Positions 1 through 9,120 of a DNA stretch of 64,000 bases are shown piece after piece. The notes beneath the pieces were generated by a model, which saw only the letters and a list, made by a program, of their open reading frames with translations, was not told the DNA's origin and did not search any database. How positions within the stretch are numbered: position 1 is the first letter of the stretch; each line of letters opens with the position of its first letter. The translations under genes and the position numbers were made by a program. Source of the stretch: Streptomyces sp. (lineage in GTDB: Bacteria; Actinomycetota; Actinomycetes; Streptomycetales; Streptomycetaceae); the NCBI RefSeq assembly GCF_031181705.1, contig NZ_JAPSKN010000006.1:2433-66432 (forward strand). Direction: 5' to 3'.

Positions 1-82
1 CTTTCTGCTTTTTTTTTGTTTTGGGGGGGGGGGGGTGGTGGGCCCCGGGGGGGGGGGGGGGGGGTTTTCCCCCCCCCCCCCC
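1..82. repeat. Homopolymer-rich window edge, probable assembly artefact
   Basis: The first 82 bases consist of a T-rich stretch followed by long runs of G and then C, broken by short TGG/GGCCCC and TTTT segments. Nothing else in the window resembles this. Runs of this kind are typical of low-quality contig ends rather than biology. Sequence and reading frames across it should not be trusted. Confidence 0.7.
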
Positions 83-151
83 ACGCCGGAGCGTGACACG
101 GGCACGCACGGGCACCCGCCCCCCCTGGCCGAGCACCGCCCCTGCACCGCA

Positions 152-613
152 CGCAACGAGACTCCGCTGCAACGCGCCGACCGCAACGCCGTCGAGCTGC
201 TCCAGGCACTCCGCGTCACCCGGACGGGCGTACAGATCCTCTTCGTGTTCCCGCTGTCGCTCGCCTTCACCTCGCGCGTCGAGGGCCTCGGCCCGTTCCC
301 GCGCGTCACCTACGTCATCACGCTGCTGATGGCGGTCCCGGCCGCGGCGCTGTTCACCGCGCCGGCTGCGCCGTGTGGATGTGACCACGGACCGGGCCGG
401 CGTGCAGGTCTCCTCGCGGCCGGCCAGCACGCAGGAACGTTTCCCGTCTGCTTCGGCCTGTGGGGGCTGCTCTCCCGGCTGGTGCGGCGCGCGGGACTGC
501 GTGAGGAGGAGAGGGGGACCTCGGCCTCCGAGAGCCCCGGGACGCCGTCCCGGGACGGTACGAGGGGCCCCGCACCACTGGGGCGCCGGGAGGCCTCGGC
601 ACGGCACCGGTGA
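152..613 (+). pseudogene. DUF6328 family membrane protein, damaged or 5'-disrupted
   Basis: The frame opens with a segment that reads NETPLQRADRNAVELLQALR and continues into two hydrophobic stretches. This matches the start of the small actinobacterial DUF6328 membrane proteins as I know them. No in-frame ATG or GTG with a ribosome binding site lies upstream, because the frame runs straight into the homopolymer edge. From about 363 the family's middle part is missing or unrecognisable, although a later hydrophobic piece (FPVCFGLWGLLSRLVRR) resembles the expected C-terminal membrane segment. It is either a decayed gene or one broken by sequencing error. Function of the family is unknown. Confidence 0.45.
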
Positions 614-619
614 GGGCGG

Positions 620-1078
620 CTACGGCTCCTGCTGGACGGCCGTGGGCACGGGCTGGGCGGGGGTGGCCCACGGCAGTTCGATCGAGATGGTCTTGCCGCC
701 CTCGCGCGTGGGGCGGATCCTGAACCGGCCGCCGCACTCGGCGGTCAGCCACCGGATGATGACCAGGCCGCGGCCGTTGTCCTGCTGGACGGCGGCGGGG
801 AGCCGTCTGGGGAAGCGCGGATGGCTGTCCGTGACGCGGATGCACAGCCGCTCGTCGCGGTCGAGGGCGAGGTCCACGGTGAAGGTGGGCGACTGCCCGA
901 AGGTGTGCTGGACGGCGTTGGTGGCGAGTTCGGAGATGATGAGCCGGACGGTGTCGGACACCTCCGTGCCCGCCGGCAGCCCCCACTCGGCGAGCGTGCC
1001 CACCACGTAGGCACGCGCTGCCGAGACCGAGGCCGGATCGCTCGGCAGAGTGACGGATGCTTCCAGGTGGTCTGCCAT
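620..1078 (-). CDS. Anti-sigma-like ATP-binding protein (HATPase_c, RsbW/SpoIIAB type)
   Basis: A 152-residue single-domain GHKL ATPase of the kind that acts as an anti-sigma factor kinase or regulatory partner in Streptomyces. The N-box is visible at residues 50-58 (E50, N54 within SELATNAVQ), D84 follows in RVTDS, and the glycine motif DNGRG lies at 100-104. The ATG at 1078 is chosen because a GGGA-rich stretch precedes it and the homology begins there; the frame stays open further upstream. It is divergent from an XRE-DUF5753 gene and a DUF397 gene, the familiar AbaA/WhiJ-type association. The partner sigma or anti-sigma factor cannot be read from the sequence. Confidence 0.85.
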   Translation of the reverse strand: MADHLEASVTLPSDPASVSAARAYVVGTLAEWGLPAGTEVSDTVRLIISELATNAVQHTFGQSPTFTVDLALDRDERLCIRVTDSHPRFPRRLPAAVQQDNGRGLVIIRWLTAECGGRFRIRPTREGGKTISIELPWATPAQPVPTAVQQEP

Positions 1079-1205
1079 GGCGACGTCGTCCCTTTCCCAC
1101 GGGACCGCGGTCCGACACGGAGCGGATGGTTCGAGTACGGTCCCGGACTGGTGCTTCGTCCGCCAGACTGCCACCGAATCACCCATGAAGGACGGCGATC
1201 CACCA

Positions 1206-1221
1206 AGATATGCATATATCT
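1206..1221. promoter_or_regulatory. AT-rich inverted repeat, candidate operator
   Basis: AGATAT-GCAT-ATATCT forms a 6+6 inverted repeat in an AT island between the divergent ATPase and XRE genes, 72 bases before the XRE start. In such a GC-rich genome a run like this usually marks a promoter or operator. Autoregulation by the XRE protein is an inference. Confidence 0.45.
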
Positions 1222-1292
1222 GTCGCTCGATGCGGTGAACTCTGCGACGCGAGACCGTATGTGGGTGGCACGGAAGGAGTAGGGAGAAGCCC

Positions 1293-2153
1293 ATGCAGCA
1301 CGGTCCCGCGGTGCGCCGCCGGAAGCTGGGCGCCGAACTGCGCGCGCTGCGCGCCGCGGCGGGTCTCACCAGCGGTGAGGCGGCCCGGCTGGTGGGCTGG
1401 CACCAGTCCAAGGTCAGCCGGATCGAGACGGGCACGAGCGGGGTGAAACCGGCCGACGTGCGGTTACTGCTCGACGCCTACGACGTGGCGGACACCCAAC
1501 TGCGCGAGCTGCTCACGATGTTGGCCGGCTCCGACGACAGCGGCGGGCGGCACCACTGGTGGCACGCCTACCGCGGGGTGCTGCCGCCGACCTACCGGGA
1601 CTTCATCAGCCTGGAGTCGCAGGCCGGCACGATGCGCACGCTGGAGACGACCGTCGTCCCGGGCCTGCTGCAGACTCCCGAGTACGCCCGCGCCGTGACG
1701 CGGGCGGCGGTGGAGGGGCTGCCGGAGGACCGGCTGGACACCCTGGTCGAGGTGCGGCTGGCCCGGCAGGACGTGCTGCGCGCGGATCCTCCCCTGGAAC
1801 TGAGCGCCGTCCTGGACGAGGCGGTGCTGCGGCGGGAGGTGGGCGGGCCCGGGGTCATGACCCGGCAGCTGGAACGGCTGGTCGAGGCGGCGCGCCTGCC
1901 CCAAGTGCGCTTGCAGGTGCTGCCGTTCGCCGCCGGGGCGCACATCGGCGTCACCGGCCCTTTCGTTATCTTCTCATTTTCGAGCACTTCTGATCTGGAT
2001 GTGGTTGTTCTCGACCACTTGACGAGTAGCCTCTACCTGGAACGGAAAGAAGACCTCCAGGCGTACACGGAGGCCTTCAACGCCCTTCAGATCCACGCCC
2101 TTTCGCCCGAGGACTCGTTGGATTTCATCGCCGGGACAGCCGCCGGCGCGTAA
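1293..2153 (+). CDS. XRE regulator with DUF5753 sensor domain (WhiJ/AbaA-orfA type), TTA codon
   Basis: A 286-residue DNA-binding protein. Residues about 12-65 form the helix-turn-helix (LTSGEAARLVGWHQSKVSRIE) and about 90-275 form the DUF5753 domain with the usual MRTLETTVVPGLLQTPEYAR block. Proteins of this family work with small DUF397 partners and influence antibiotic production and sporulation. The start has a strong AAGGAG-type site a few bases upstream. Codon 58 (1464-1466) is TTA, which in Streptomyces is read by the developmentally controlled bldA tRNA, so translation is probably delayed. The DUF397 gene follows after 9 nt, suggesting co-transcription. Confidence 0.93.
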   Translation: MQHGPAVRRRKLGAELRALRAAAGLTSGEAARLVGWHQSKVSRIETGTSGVKPADVRLLLDAYDVADTQLRELLTMLAGSDDSGGRHHWWHAYRGVLPPTYRDFISLESQAGTMRTLETTVVPGLLQTPEYARAVTRAAVEGLPEDRLDTLVEVRLARQDVLRADPPLELSAVLDEAVLRREVGGPGVMTRQLERLVEAARLPQVRLQVLPFAAGAHIGVTGPFVIFSFSSTSDLDVVVLDHLTSSLYLERKEDLQAYTEAFNALQIHALSPEDSLDFIAGTAAGA

Positions 2154-2162
2154 GGAGGCACC

Positions 2163-2393
2163 ATGCGTGCACTGCCTCGTCATGTCCCCTCAAGCAGCGA
2201 ACTGCACGGTGTGCGGTGGTTGCGCAGCAGCTACAGCACCGGCGCGAACAACTGCGTCGAGACCGCGTGTCCGGACACCCCGCCCTGGGCCGGACTGCTC
2301 GCCGTGCGCGACTCCAAGGCCCCGGACGGGCCCGCACTGCTCTTCTCCACGCGGAGTTGGGCCGACTTCACGTCCGGGGTCGACCGTATGTGA
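2163..2393 (+). CDS. DUF397 domain protein
   Basis: A 76-residue protein that is essentially one DUF397 domain: WLRSSYSTGANNCVE near residues 19-33, then VRDSK, and a closing W..F motif. DUF397 proteins are encoded beside XRE-DUF5753 regulators in Streptomyces, where they act as partners or antagonists of the regulator. An AAGGAGG ribosome binding site lies 5 nt before the ATG, and only 9 nt separate it from the regulator. The downstream gene (bioF) converges on it. Confidence 0.9.
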   Translation: MRALPRHVPSSSELHGVRWLRSSYSTGANNCVETACPDTPPWAGLLAVRDSKAPDGPALLFSTRSWADFTSGVDRM

Positions 2394-2446
2394 GCGCCTT
2401 TTTGATCCGTCCGTCATCGTGCGACGCACGGCCGTGTCACGCCGAC

Positions 2447-3574
2447 TCATGGCCGCGTCTCGCCGATCAGCCGTACAGCGCGTTCGATCTGCTGAGAGGT
2501 CAGGTCCGCGCGGGCGGTCAGCCTGAGCCGTGAGACGCCGTCCGGCACGGACGGCGGGCGGAAGCAGCCCACGGCCAGGCCCGCCGCGCGGCACTCGGCC
2601 GCCCAGCGCACGGCGTCCTCGGGAGAGGGCGCCCGCACCGAGACCACCGCGGCGTCCGGACGCACCGCTTCCAGGCCCGCGGTGGTCAGGCGTGCGTACA
2701 GCTCGTCGGCCACCGCGCGGGCCCGCTCCGCCCGTTCCGGCTCGCGACGCAGCAGCCGCAGGGCCGCCAGGGCGGCTCCCGCCGCGGCGGGGGCGAGGCC
2801 CGTGTCGAAGATGAACGTCCGTGCCGCGTTGACCAGGTGGTCGACGACCCGGGCCGGGCCGAGGACGGCTCCGCCCTGGCTGCCGAGCGACTTGGACAGC
2901 GTGACCGTCGCGACGACGTCGTCGGCGCCGGCGAGTCCCGCCGCGTGCGGGGCGCCGCGGCCACCGTCGCCGAGCACGCCCAGGCCGTGGGCGTCGTCCA
3001 CGACCAGTCCGGCGCCGTGCTCCCGGCAGGCCTCGGCGAGTGCGGCGAGCGGAGCCGCGTCGCCGTCGACGGAGAAGACGGTGTCGGACACGGCGATCCC
3101 CGTGCCCTCATGACCCGCCAGCGCCTTGCGCACGGCCTCCGGCTCGGCGTGCGCCACGACCTGCGTCGTGCCGCGGGCCAGCCGGCAGCCGTCGATGAGC
3201 GAGGCGTGGTTGCCCGCGTCGGAGACGATCAGCGAGCCGTGCGGCGCCAGCGCGGTGACCGCCGCCAGGTTGGCGGTGTAGCCGGAGGAGAAGACGAGGG
3301 CCGCCTCGAATCCGCAGAATGCGGCCAGTTCCCGTTCCAGCTCGGTGTGCAGTGCGGTGGTGCCGGTGACGAGCCGGGAGCCGGTCGAGCCGCCGCCCCA
3401 GGTCCTCGCCGCACGGGCCGCGCCCTCGGTGACCTCGGGGTGGTGGGCCAGCCCCAGATAGTCGTTGCCCGCCAGGTCGAGGAGCGGGGAACGCGCCGGA
3501 CGGGGACGCAGGGTCCGCACGAGTCCGGCGCGGCGGCGCAGCTCCGCCTGCTCGTCGATCCAGCCGAACGCCAT
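2447..3574 (-). CDS. bioF: 8-amino-7-oxononanoate synthase
   Basis: PLP-dependent alpha-oxoamine synthase that condenses pimeloyl-ACP (or CoA) with alanine in biotin synthesis. It has 375 residues, close to the usual length. The PLP lysine is K228 in [11 protein letters not shown], and the cofactor-binding DDAHG lies at 193-197. The glycine-rich [12 protein letters not shown] block near 60-71 is typical of the family. The ATG is preceded by GCGGAGGA. It is transcribed away from bioBAD, so the four biotin genes share one control region. Confidence 0.95.
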   Translation of the reverse strand: MAFGWIDEQAELRRRAGLVRTLRPRPARSPLLDLAGNDYLGLAHHPEVTEGAARAARTWGGGSTGSRLVTGTTALHTELERELAAFCGFEAALVFSSGYTANLAAVTALAPHGSLIVSDAGNHASLIDGCRLARGTTQVVAHAEPEAVRKALAGHEGTGIAVSDTVFSVDGDAAPLAALAEACREHGAGLVVDDAHGLGVLGDGGRGAPHAAGLAGADDVVATVTLSKSLGSQGGAVLGPARVVDHLVNAARTFIFDTGLAPAAAGAALAALRLLRREPERAERARAVADELYARLTTAGLEAVRPDAAVVSVRAPSPEDAVRWAAECRAAGLAVGCFRPPSVPDGVSRLRLTARADLTSQQIERAVRLIGETRP

Positions 3575-3638
3575 GGGTGGTCCTCCGCGGAATTTGTAGG
3601 CAGTGCACAGACCCTAGCGGGGCGACCAGCGGGTCACT

Positions 3639-3656
3639 GTGTGGCAATACCCACAC
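3639..3656. promoter_or_regulatory. Inverted repeat in the bioF/bioB divergent region
   Basis: GTGTGG-CAATAC-CCACAC is a perfect 6+6 inverted repeat with a 6-nt spacer in the 150-nt divergent region. It is well placed for a shared biotin repressor, but it does not match a repressor site I can name. Confidence 0.4.
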
Positions 3657-3724
3657 CTCGAAGGGACTCTGTTGTGCGAACTCTCCTTGGCCCGGACCGC
3701 CTCGGTAGGACAGGATCGGCTCTC

Positions 3725-4882
3725 ATGGACCTGCTGAACACGCTGGTGGACAAGGGGCTTCGGCGCGAACTGCCGACCCGGGACGAGGCACTGGCCGTCC
3801 TCGCGACGTCCGACGACGATCTGCTCGATGTGGTGGCCGCGGCCGGAAAGGTGCGCCGGCACTGGTTCGGCCGGCGGGTGAAACTCAACTATCTCGTCAA
3901 CCTGAAGTCCGGCCTGTGCCCCGAGGACTGCTCGTACTGTTCGCAGCGGCTCGGCTCCGAGGCCGGGATCCTGAAGTACACCTGGCTCAAGCCGGACCAG
4001 GCGTCCGACGCCGCGGCGGCCGGGGTGGCCGGGGGCGCCAAGCGGGTCTGCCTGGTGGCCAGCGGGCGTGGCCCCACCGACCGTGACGTGGACCGGGTCT
4101 CCGAGACGATCAGGGCGATCAAGGAGAACAACGAGGGCGTCGAGGTGTGCGCCTGCCTCGGCCTGCTCTCCGACGGCCAGGCGGAGCGGCTTCGCGAGGC
4201 CGGAGCCGACGCCTACAACCACAACCTCAACACGTCCGAGGCGACGTACGGGGACATCACCACCACCCACACGTACGCGGACCGGGTCGACACGGTCAAC
4301 AAGGCGCACGCGGCCGGTCTGTCCGCCTGCTCCGGGCTGATCGCCGGCATGGGCGAGAGCGACGAGGACCTGGTCGACGTCGTGTTCTCGCTGCGCGAGC
4401 TGGACCCCGACTCGGTTCCGGTCAACTTCCTGATCCCGTTCGAGGGCACCCCGCTCGGCAAGGAGTGGAACCTCACCCCGCAGCGGTGCCTGCGGATCCT
4501 GGCGATGACCCGGTTCGTCTGCCCGGATGTGGAGGTCCGCATCGCGGGCGGGCGCGAGGTCCATCTGCGCACGATGCAGCCACTCGCCCTGCACCTGGCC
4601 AACTCGATCTTCCTGGGCGACTACCTCACCAGTGAGGGCCAGGCGGGCAAGGCGGACCTGGAGATGATCGCGGACGCCGGGTTCGAGGTGGAGGGCACCG
4701 GTCAGGTGACGCTGCCCGAGCACCGGACCGCGAGCGGCTGCGGAAGCGGCGATGGCGGCTGCGGCTCCGAGAGCGGGAGCGTGTGCGGCTCCGTGCCGGC
4801 CGCGCAGCCCGCCGAGCCCCGGACCGACCTGGTCGCCGTGCGCCGCCGGGGCGCCGGGACGGACCTCGCGCCCAATGCCTGA
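3725..4882 (+). CDS. bioB: Biotin synthase (radical SAM)
   Basis: Converts dethiobiotin to biotin. The radical-SAM cluster motif CPEDCSYC places cysteines at 65, 69 and 72. The remainder follows the BioB pattern through [15 protein letters not shown]. The protein is 385 residues, longer than the roughly 350 of many BioB proteins because of a C-terminal tail rich in Gly, Ser and Cys ([18 protein letters not shown]) before a final [13 protein letters not shown]. The ATG at 3725 is where homology starts; the frame is open further upstream but over the promoter. It overlaps bioA by 8 nt. Confidence 0.95.
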   Translation: MDLLNTLVDKGLRRELPTRDEALAVLATSDDDLLDVVAAAGKVRRHWFGRRVKLNYLVNLKSGLCPEDCSYCSQRLGSEAGILKYTWLKPDQASDAAAAGVAGGAKRVCLVASGRGPTDRDVDRVSETIRAIKENNEGVEVCACLGLLSDGQAERLREAGADAYNHNLNTSEATYGDITTTHTYADRVDTVNKAHAAGLSACSGLIAGMGESDEDLVDVVFSLRELDPDSVPVNFLIPFEGTPLGKEWNLTPQRCLRILAMTRFVCPDVEVRIAGGREVHLRTMQPLALHLANSIFLGDYLTSEGQAGKADLEMIADAGFEVEGTGQVTLPEHRTASGCGSGDGGCGSESGSVCGSVPAAQPAEPRTDLVAVRRRGAGTDLAPNA

Positions 4883-6155
4883 GCGGCCGGTCGCCGAGCT
4901 GCTGGAGCTCGACCGGCGGCACGTGTGGCACCCGTACGGCCCGATGCCCGGACGGCAGGAACCGCTCCTCGTGGAGTCGGCGAGCGGGGTGCGCCTCAGA
5001 CTCGCGGACGGTTCGGGCGAGCTGGTCGACGGGATGTCGTCCTGGTGGTCGGCGATCCACGGCTACAACCACCCGGTGCTGAACGAGGCCGCGCGCGAGC
5101 AGCTCGGGCGGATGAGCCACGTGATGTTCGGCGGACTCACCCACGAGCCCGCCGTACGCCTGGCGAAGCTCCTTGTCGACATGTCGCCGGACGGGCTCGA
5201 GCACGTCTTCCTCGCCGACTCCGGGTCGGTGTCGGTCGAGGTGGCGGTCAAGATGTGCCTGCAGTACTGGCGTTCGCTGGGCCGCCCCGGCAAGCGGCGG
5301 CTGCTGACCTGGCGCGGCGGCTACCACGGCGACACCTGGCAGCCGATGTCGGTGTGCGACCCCGAGGGCGGGATGCACGAGCTGTGGAGCGGGGTGCTCC
5401 AGCGCCAGGTGTTCGCGGACCCGCCCCCGGCCGAGTACGACGAGGTCTACGCCGAGCACCTGCGGACGCTGATCGCGCGGCACGCCGACGAACTGGCCGC
5501 GGTGATCGTCGAGCCGGTGGTGCAGGGCGCGGGCGGGATGCGGTTCCACTCCCCCGCCTATCTGCGGGTACTGCGCGAGGCGTGCGACGCGCACGGTGTG
5601 CTGCTGGTGTTCGACGAGATCGCCACCGGCTTCGGCCGCACGGGCGCGCTGTTCGCGGCGGAGCACGCGGCGGTCGCACCGGACGTGATGTGCGTGGGCA
5701 AGGCGCTGACCGGCGGCTATCTGACGATGGCGGCGACCCTGTGCACCGCGCGGGTGGCCGACGGCATCTCCCGCGGCGAGGTGCCGGTCCTCGCGCACGG
5801 CCCGACGTTCATGGGCAACCCCCTGGCGGCGGCCGTGGCCTGCGCCTCGATCGAGCTGCTGCTCGGGCAGGACTGGCTCGCCGAGGTCAAGCGGATCGAG
5901 GCGGGCCTGCGCGAGGGACTCGCCGCGGCCGGGGACCTGCCGGGCGTGCGGGACGTACGGGTCCTCGGGGCCATCGGCGTCGTGCAACTGGACCACACCG
6001 TGGACATGAAGGCGGCGACGGGGGCGGCCGTGCGCGAGGGCGTGTGGCTGCGGCCGTTCCGCGATCTGATCTACACCATGCCGCCGTACGTCACGGGCGA
6101 CGCGGACCTGGCGCGCATCGCGCGAGCGGTGTGCGCGGCGGCGCGGGAGGGATGA
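4875..6155 (+). CDS. bioA: Adenosylmethionine-8-amino-7-oxononanoate aminotransferase
   Basis: PLP aminotransferase that makes 7,8-diaminononanoate using S-adenosylmethionine as amino donor. It has 426 residues. Recognisable blocks are [14 protein letters not shown] near residues 54-67, the [12 protein letters not shown] cofactor region and the PLP lysine K276 in [10 protein letters not shown]. The start ATG lies inside the last codons of bioB, so translation is probably coupled; bioD begins 1 nt after its stop. Together they form a bioBAD operon. Confidence 0.95.
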   Translation: MPERPVAELLELDRRHVWHPYGPMPGRQEPLLVESASGVRLRLADGSGELVDGMSSWWSAIHGYNHPVLNEAAREQLGRMSHVMFGGLTHEPAVRLAKLLVDMSPDGLEHVFLADSGSVSVEVAVKMCLQYWRSLGRPGKRRLLTWRGGYHGDTWQPMSVCDPEGGMHELWSGVLQRQVFADPPPAEYDEVYAEHLRTLIARHADELAAVIVEPVVQGAGGMRFHSPAYLRVLREACDAHGVLLVFDEIATGFGRTGALFAAEHAAVAPDVMCVGKALTGGYLTMAATLCTARVADGISRGEVPVLAHGPTFMGNPLAAAVACASIELLLGQDWLAEVKRIEAGLREGLAAAGDLPGVRDVRVLGAIGVVQLDHTVDMKAATGAAVREGVWLRPFRDLIYTMPPYVTGDADLARIARAVCAAAREG

Positions 6156-6156
6156 C

Positions 6157-6882
6157 ATGACGGTACTGGTGATCACGGGCACGGGCACGGAGGTCGGCAA
6201 GACGGTCGTGACCGCGGCCGTCGCCGCGGCGGCGCTGGCGGCAGGCCGTTCGGTGGCCGTGCTGAAGGCCGCGCAGACGGGCGTGCTCCCGGGCGAGGCG
6301 GGCGACGCGGCGGAGGTCGCGCGCCTCGCGGGCCAGGTGACGACGGCCGAACTCGCCCGCTACCCGGATCCGTTGGCCCCGGCCACGGCCGCGCGCCGGG
6401 CCGGCCGGGCCCCGGTGCACCCGCACGAGGTCGCGGAGGCCGCCGCCAAGCTGGCCACCGAGCACGACCTGGTGCTGGTGGAGGGAGCGGGCGGACTGCT
6501 CGTACGGTTCGACGCGGCCGGCGGCACCCTGGCGGACGCGGCCGGGCTGCTGTCGGCGCCCGTGCTGGTCGTGACCGCGGCCGGTCTGGGCACCCTCAAC
6601 GCGACGGAGCTGACCGCGCGTGAACTGCGGCACCGGGGGCTGGACCTGGCCGGGGTCGTGATCGGCAGCTGGCCCGCCGAGCCGGACCTGGCCGCGCGCT
6701 GCAATCTCGCCGATCTGCCGGACGTGACCCGGGCGCCGCTGCTGGGGGCCGTGCCCGCGGGGTCGGCGGCTCTCTCCCCCGCCGCCTTCCGGGCCTCGGC
6801 CCCGCGCTGGCTGGCACCCCGGCTGGACGGCACGTGGGACGCGGAGGCCTTCCGGAGGAGGCAGGCGCCTGCCGCGTCCTGA
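6157..6882 (+). CDS. bioD: Dethiobiotin synthetase
   Basis: ATP-dependent carboxylase that closes the ureido ring of dethiobiotin. The P-loop GTGTEVGKT occupies residues 8-16 and the conserved EGAGGLLV block is present near 109-116. At 241 residues it fits the family. The ATG follows the bioA stop by a single base, so the genes are co-transcribed. It completes the pathway from pimeloyl-thioester to biotin. Confidence 0.94.
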   Translation: MTVLVITGTGTEVGKTVVTAAVAAAALAAGRSVAVLKAAQTGVLPGEAGDAAEVARLAGQVTTAELARYPDPLAPATAARRAGRAPVHPHEVAEAAAKLATEHDLVLVEGAGGLLVRFDAAGGTLADAAGLLSAPVLVVTAAGLGTLNATELTARELRHRGLDLAGVVIGSWPAEPDLAARCNLADLPDVTRAPLLGAVPAGSAALSPAAFRASAPRWLAPRLDGTWDAEAFRRRQAPAAS

Positions 6883-6965
6883 GTTTCCGGGGGCACGGGG
6901 TGAAACCGGCGGGGACGTCCCTCGCGTGTCGACCTTCGTACGCGACCACCGTCGAAGGGAACACC

Positions 6966-7865
6966 GTGCACTGCGAACAGCCACGCCCCTCCCGCCGTGC
7001 GGCACTCGTGCTGGGTGCGGCCGCCGCCCTCGCGCTGGGCGGCGGCACGGCCCACGCGTCACCGGCCACCGGCGGCGTCACCGCCCGGCTGCGGGAGCTG
7101 GAGCGGGAGCACACCGCCCGGCTGGGCGTCTACGCCCGCAACCTGCGCACGGGGCGGACGGTGGCCTACCGGTCCGACGAGCGCTTCCCGATGGCCTCGG
7201 TGTTCAAGACGCTCGCCGCGGCGGCCGTGCTGCGCGACCTCGACCGTGACGGCGAGTTCCTTTCCCGGCGGGTGCGCTACACCCAGGCCTACGTGACGAG
7301 GTCCGGGTACTCCCCGATCACCGAGCAGCACGTCGCGAACGGGATGACCGTCGGCGAGCTGTGCGACGCCACCATCCGCTTCAGCGACAACACCGCCGGC
7401 AACCTGCTGCTGAAGGAGCTCGGCGGGCCGACCGCGATCACCCGCTTCGCCCGCTCGGTCGGCGACGTCGTCACCCGGCTGGACCGCTGGGAGCCCGAGC
7501 TGAACAGCGCGGAACCGTGGCGCGTGACCGACACGACCACGCCGCGCGCCATCGGCCTGACCTACGCCCGGCTCGTGCTGGGCGACGCGCTGGCGCCGCG
7601 GGACCGGGCCCGGCTCACGGACTGGCTGCTGCGCAACACCACCAGCGCCGAGAAGTTCCGCAAGGCCCTGCCCGCCGACTGGCTGATCGCCGACAAGACC
7701 GGCGGCGGGCGCTACGGCGGCAACCACGACGTGGGCGTCACGTGGCCGCCGGACGGTCCGCCGATCGTGATGTCGGTGCTGACGACCCAGCCGGAGGAGG
7801 ACGCCCCGGCCGACAACCCGCTGGTGGCGAAGACGGCCGCGCTGCTGGCAGCGGAACTCGCCTAG
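6966..7865 (+). CDS. bla: Class A beta-lactamase, Tat-exported
   Basis: A 299-residue serine beta-lactamase. All catalytic motifs are intact: S78-V-F-K81, S140-D-N142, E176 in EPELN and K244-T-G246. The N-terminus carries RPSRRAALVLGAAAALALGG, a twin-arginine signal, followed by an AHA cleavage region near residue 31. The GTG at 6966 is chosen because GAAGGGA lies just upstream and the signal peptide starts there. There is no divergent BlaI/LysR regulator beside it, so expression is likely independent. Substrate spectrum cannot be predicted from sequence alone. Confidence 0.94.
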   Translation: MHCEQPRPSRRAALVLGAAAALALGGGTAHASPATGGVTARLRELEREHTARLGVYARNLRTGRTVAYRSDERFPMASVFKTLAAAAVLRDLDRDGEFLSRRVRYTQAYVTRSGYSPITEQHVANGMTVGELCDATIRFSDNTAGNLLLKELGGPTAITRFARSVGDVVTRLDRWEPELNSAEPWRVTDTTTPRAIGLTYARLVLGDALAPRDRARLTDWLLRNTTSAEKFRKALPADWLIADKTGGGRYGGNHDVGVTWPPDGPPIVMSVLTTQPEEDAPADNPLVAKTAALLAAELA

Positions 7866-8070
7866 GGGCCGGCCCGCGTGCTGGATGCGCTCGGGTCGGG
7901 GGCCGGTGCGGCGAGAGCGCGTGGGGTTCGCGTTCAGCTGGCCGTCCGCCCTGCCGGTGGCGCGCATCGACCAGGTGCCGGGCCGCGCCCGTCTGCCGTA
8001 GCCGGCAGGGGTGGGCCGGGCCTCTCCGGGGGAGAATCGCGGTGAGGCCGGCCTTGTCCAGGGAGGTCCC

Positions 8071-8736
8071 ATGCCGCTCCGCTCCGGCACGCTGCCGCGG
8101 GACGCCGTGCGCCATCCGCTGTTCGCCCGCTACTACGCCCGGATCAGCGTCACCGCGGAGACCCGGATGGGCATGGGCCGGGTGCGCGAGAGACTGCTCG
8201 GCGGGCTGTCCGGGCGGGTGATCGAGATCGGGGCGGGCAACGGCCTGAACTTCGCGCACTACCCGGGCACCGTCGCGGAGGTCGTGGCCATCGAACCGGA
8301 GCGGCGGCTGCGGCAACTGGCCGTTCAGGCCGCGCTGCGCGCCGAGGTGCCGGTGGACGTGGTGCCGGGTGCGGCCGAGGCGCTGCCGGTCAAGAGCGAG
8401 GGCTTCGACGCGGCGGTGGTGTCGCTGGTGCTGTGCAGCGTGCGGGACGTGCCCCGGGCGCTCGCGGAGCTGAAGCGGGTGCTGCGGCCGGGCGGTGAGG
8501 TGCGGTTCTTCGAGCACGGCCGGGGCGGCGGCAGGGCGATGGGCGCCACGCAGCACGCGCTGGACCGGACGGTGTGGCCGCTGCTGAACGGGGGCTGCCA
8601 TCTGTCCCGCGAGCCGGTGCGGGCGTTGCGGGAGGCCGGGTTCGAACTCGGCCCCTACCGCCGGGCGCTGATGCCGGAGCAGGGGCCGGTGCTGCCCACG
8701 TCGTACTGCGTGCTGGGCACGGCGTGGCGGCCCTGA
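8071..8736 (+). CDS. Class I SAM-dependent methyltransferase
   Basis: A 221-residue Rossmann methyltransferase of the Methyltransf_11/UbiE-like group. The AdoMet glycine motif IEIGAGNGLN lies at 51-60, an acidic IEPE at the end of strand 2 follows, and the LKRVLRPGGEVRFFEH segment is typical. The ATG at 8071 follows a GGGAGGT site. The substrate is unknown; similar genes are often annotated as phosphatidylethanolamine or small-molecule methyltransferases, which cannot be confirmed here. Confidence 0.85.
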   Translation: MPLRSGTLPRDAVRHPLFARYYARISVTAETRMGMGRVRERLLGGLSGRVIEIGAGNGLNFAHYPGTVAEVVAIEPERRLRQLAVQAALRAEVPVDVVPGAAEALPVKSEGFDAAVVSLVLCSVRDVPRALAELKRVLRPGGEVRFFEHGRGGGRAMGATQHALDRTVWPLLNGGCHLSREPVRALREAGFELGPYRRALMPEQGPVLPTSYCVLGTAWRP

Positions 8737-9120
8737 GCCACCCGGGCGCAGGCCCGGCTCGCCGGGTTCCTCACCGGCTCTCCACTGGAGCACTTCCCGC
8801 TCGATGTCGCGGACGGAGGCCTCACCGCTCCTGACGCGTCAGGTCGCGGACCGGCTCGGGTGAGGTGACGGCCCCGGCACCCGTCGGCGACGGGGCAGGC
8901 GTAGGCGGCAGCGGAGGCGAACAGGGCGTGGGAGCGCTCGGCGGTCCCGCGTCGACGCACGCGTCCGGCCGGGTCGTCGCCGTACCTGGGAAGCCGGCGC
9001 GCTCGTGCCGGCAGGAATCCGGTCCGGAGTCCGGCCCGCGGACGGTGCCGGGTGTGGGCCCGGTCACATTACCCTCGGGCAGAGCCGGGAGTCCCGGCAC
9101 CGACCCTCGAGGAGGCGGCC
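8737..9120. other. Noncoding gap between methyltransferase and ABC transporter
   Basis: No open frame here has family features or a convincing ribosome binding site. It contains a 14-nt palindrome (8830-8843) and a short CCCGTC-GGC-GACGGG hairpin (8880-8894), which may end the methyltransferase transcript. The promoter of the downstream transporter must lie in the last ~100 bases. Confidence 0.6.
8830..8843. promoter_or_regulatory. Perfect 14-nt palindrome
   Basis: CCTGACGCGTCAGG reads identically on both strands and sits in a noncoding gap about 280 bases before the ABC transporter. It could be a regulator site; no family can be named. Confidence 0.3.
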
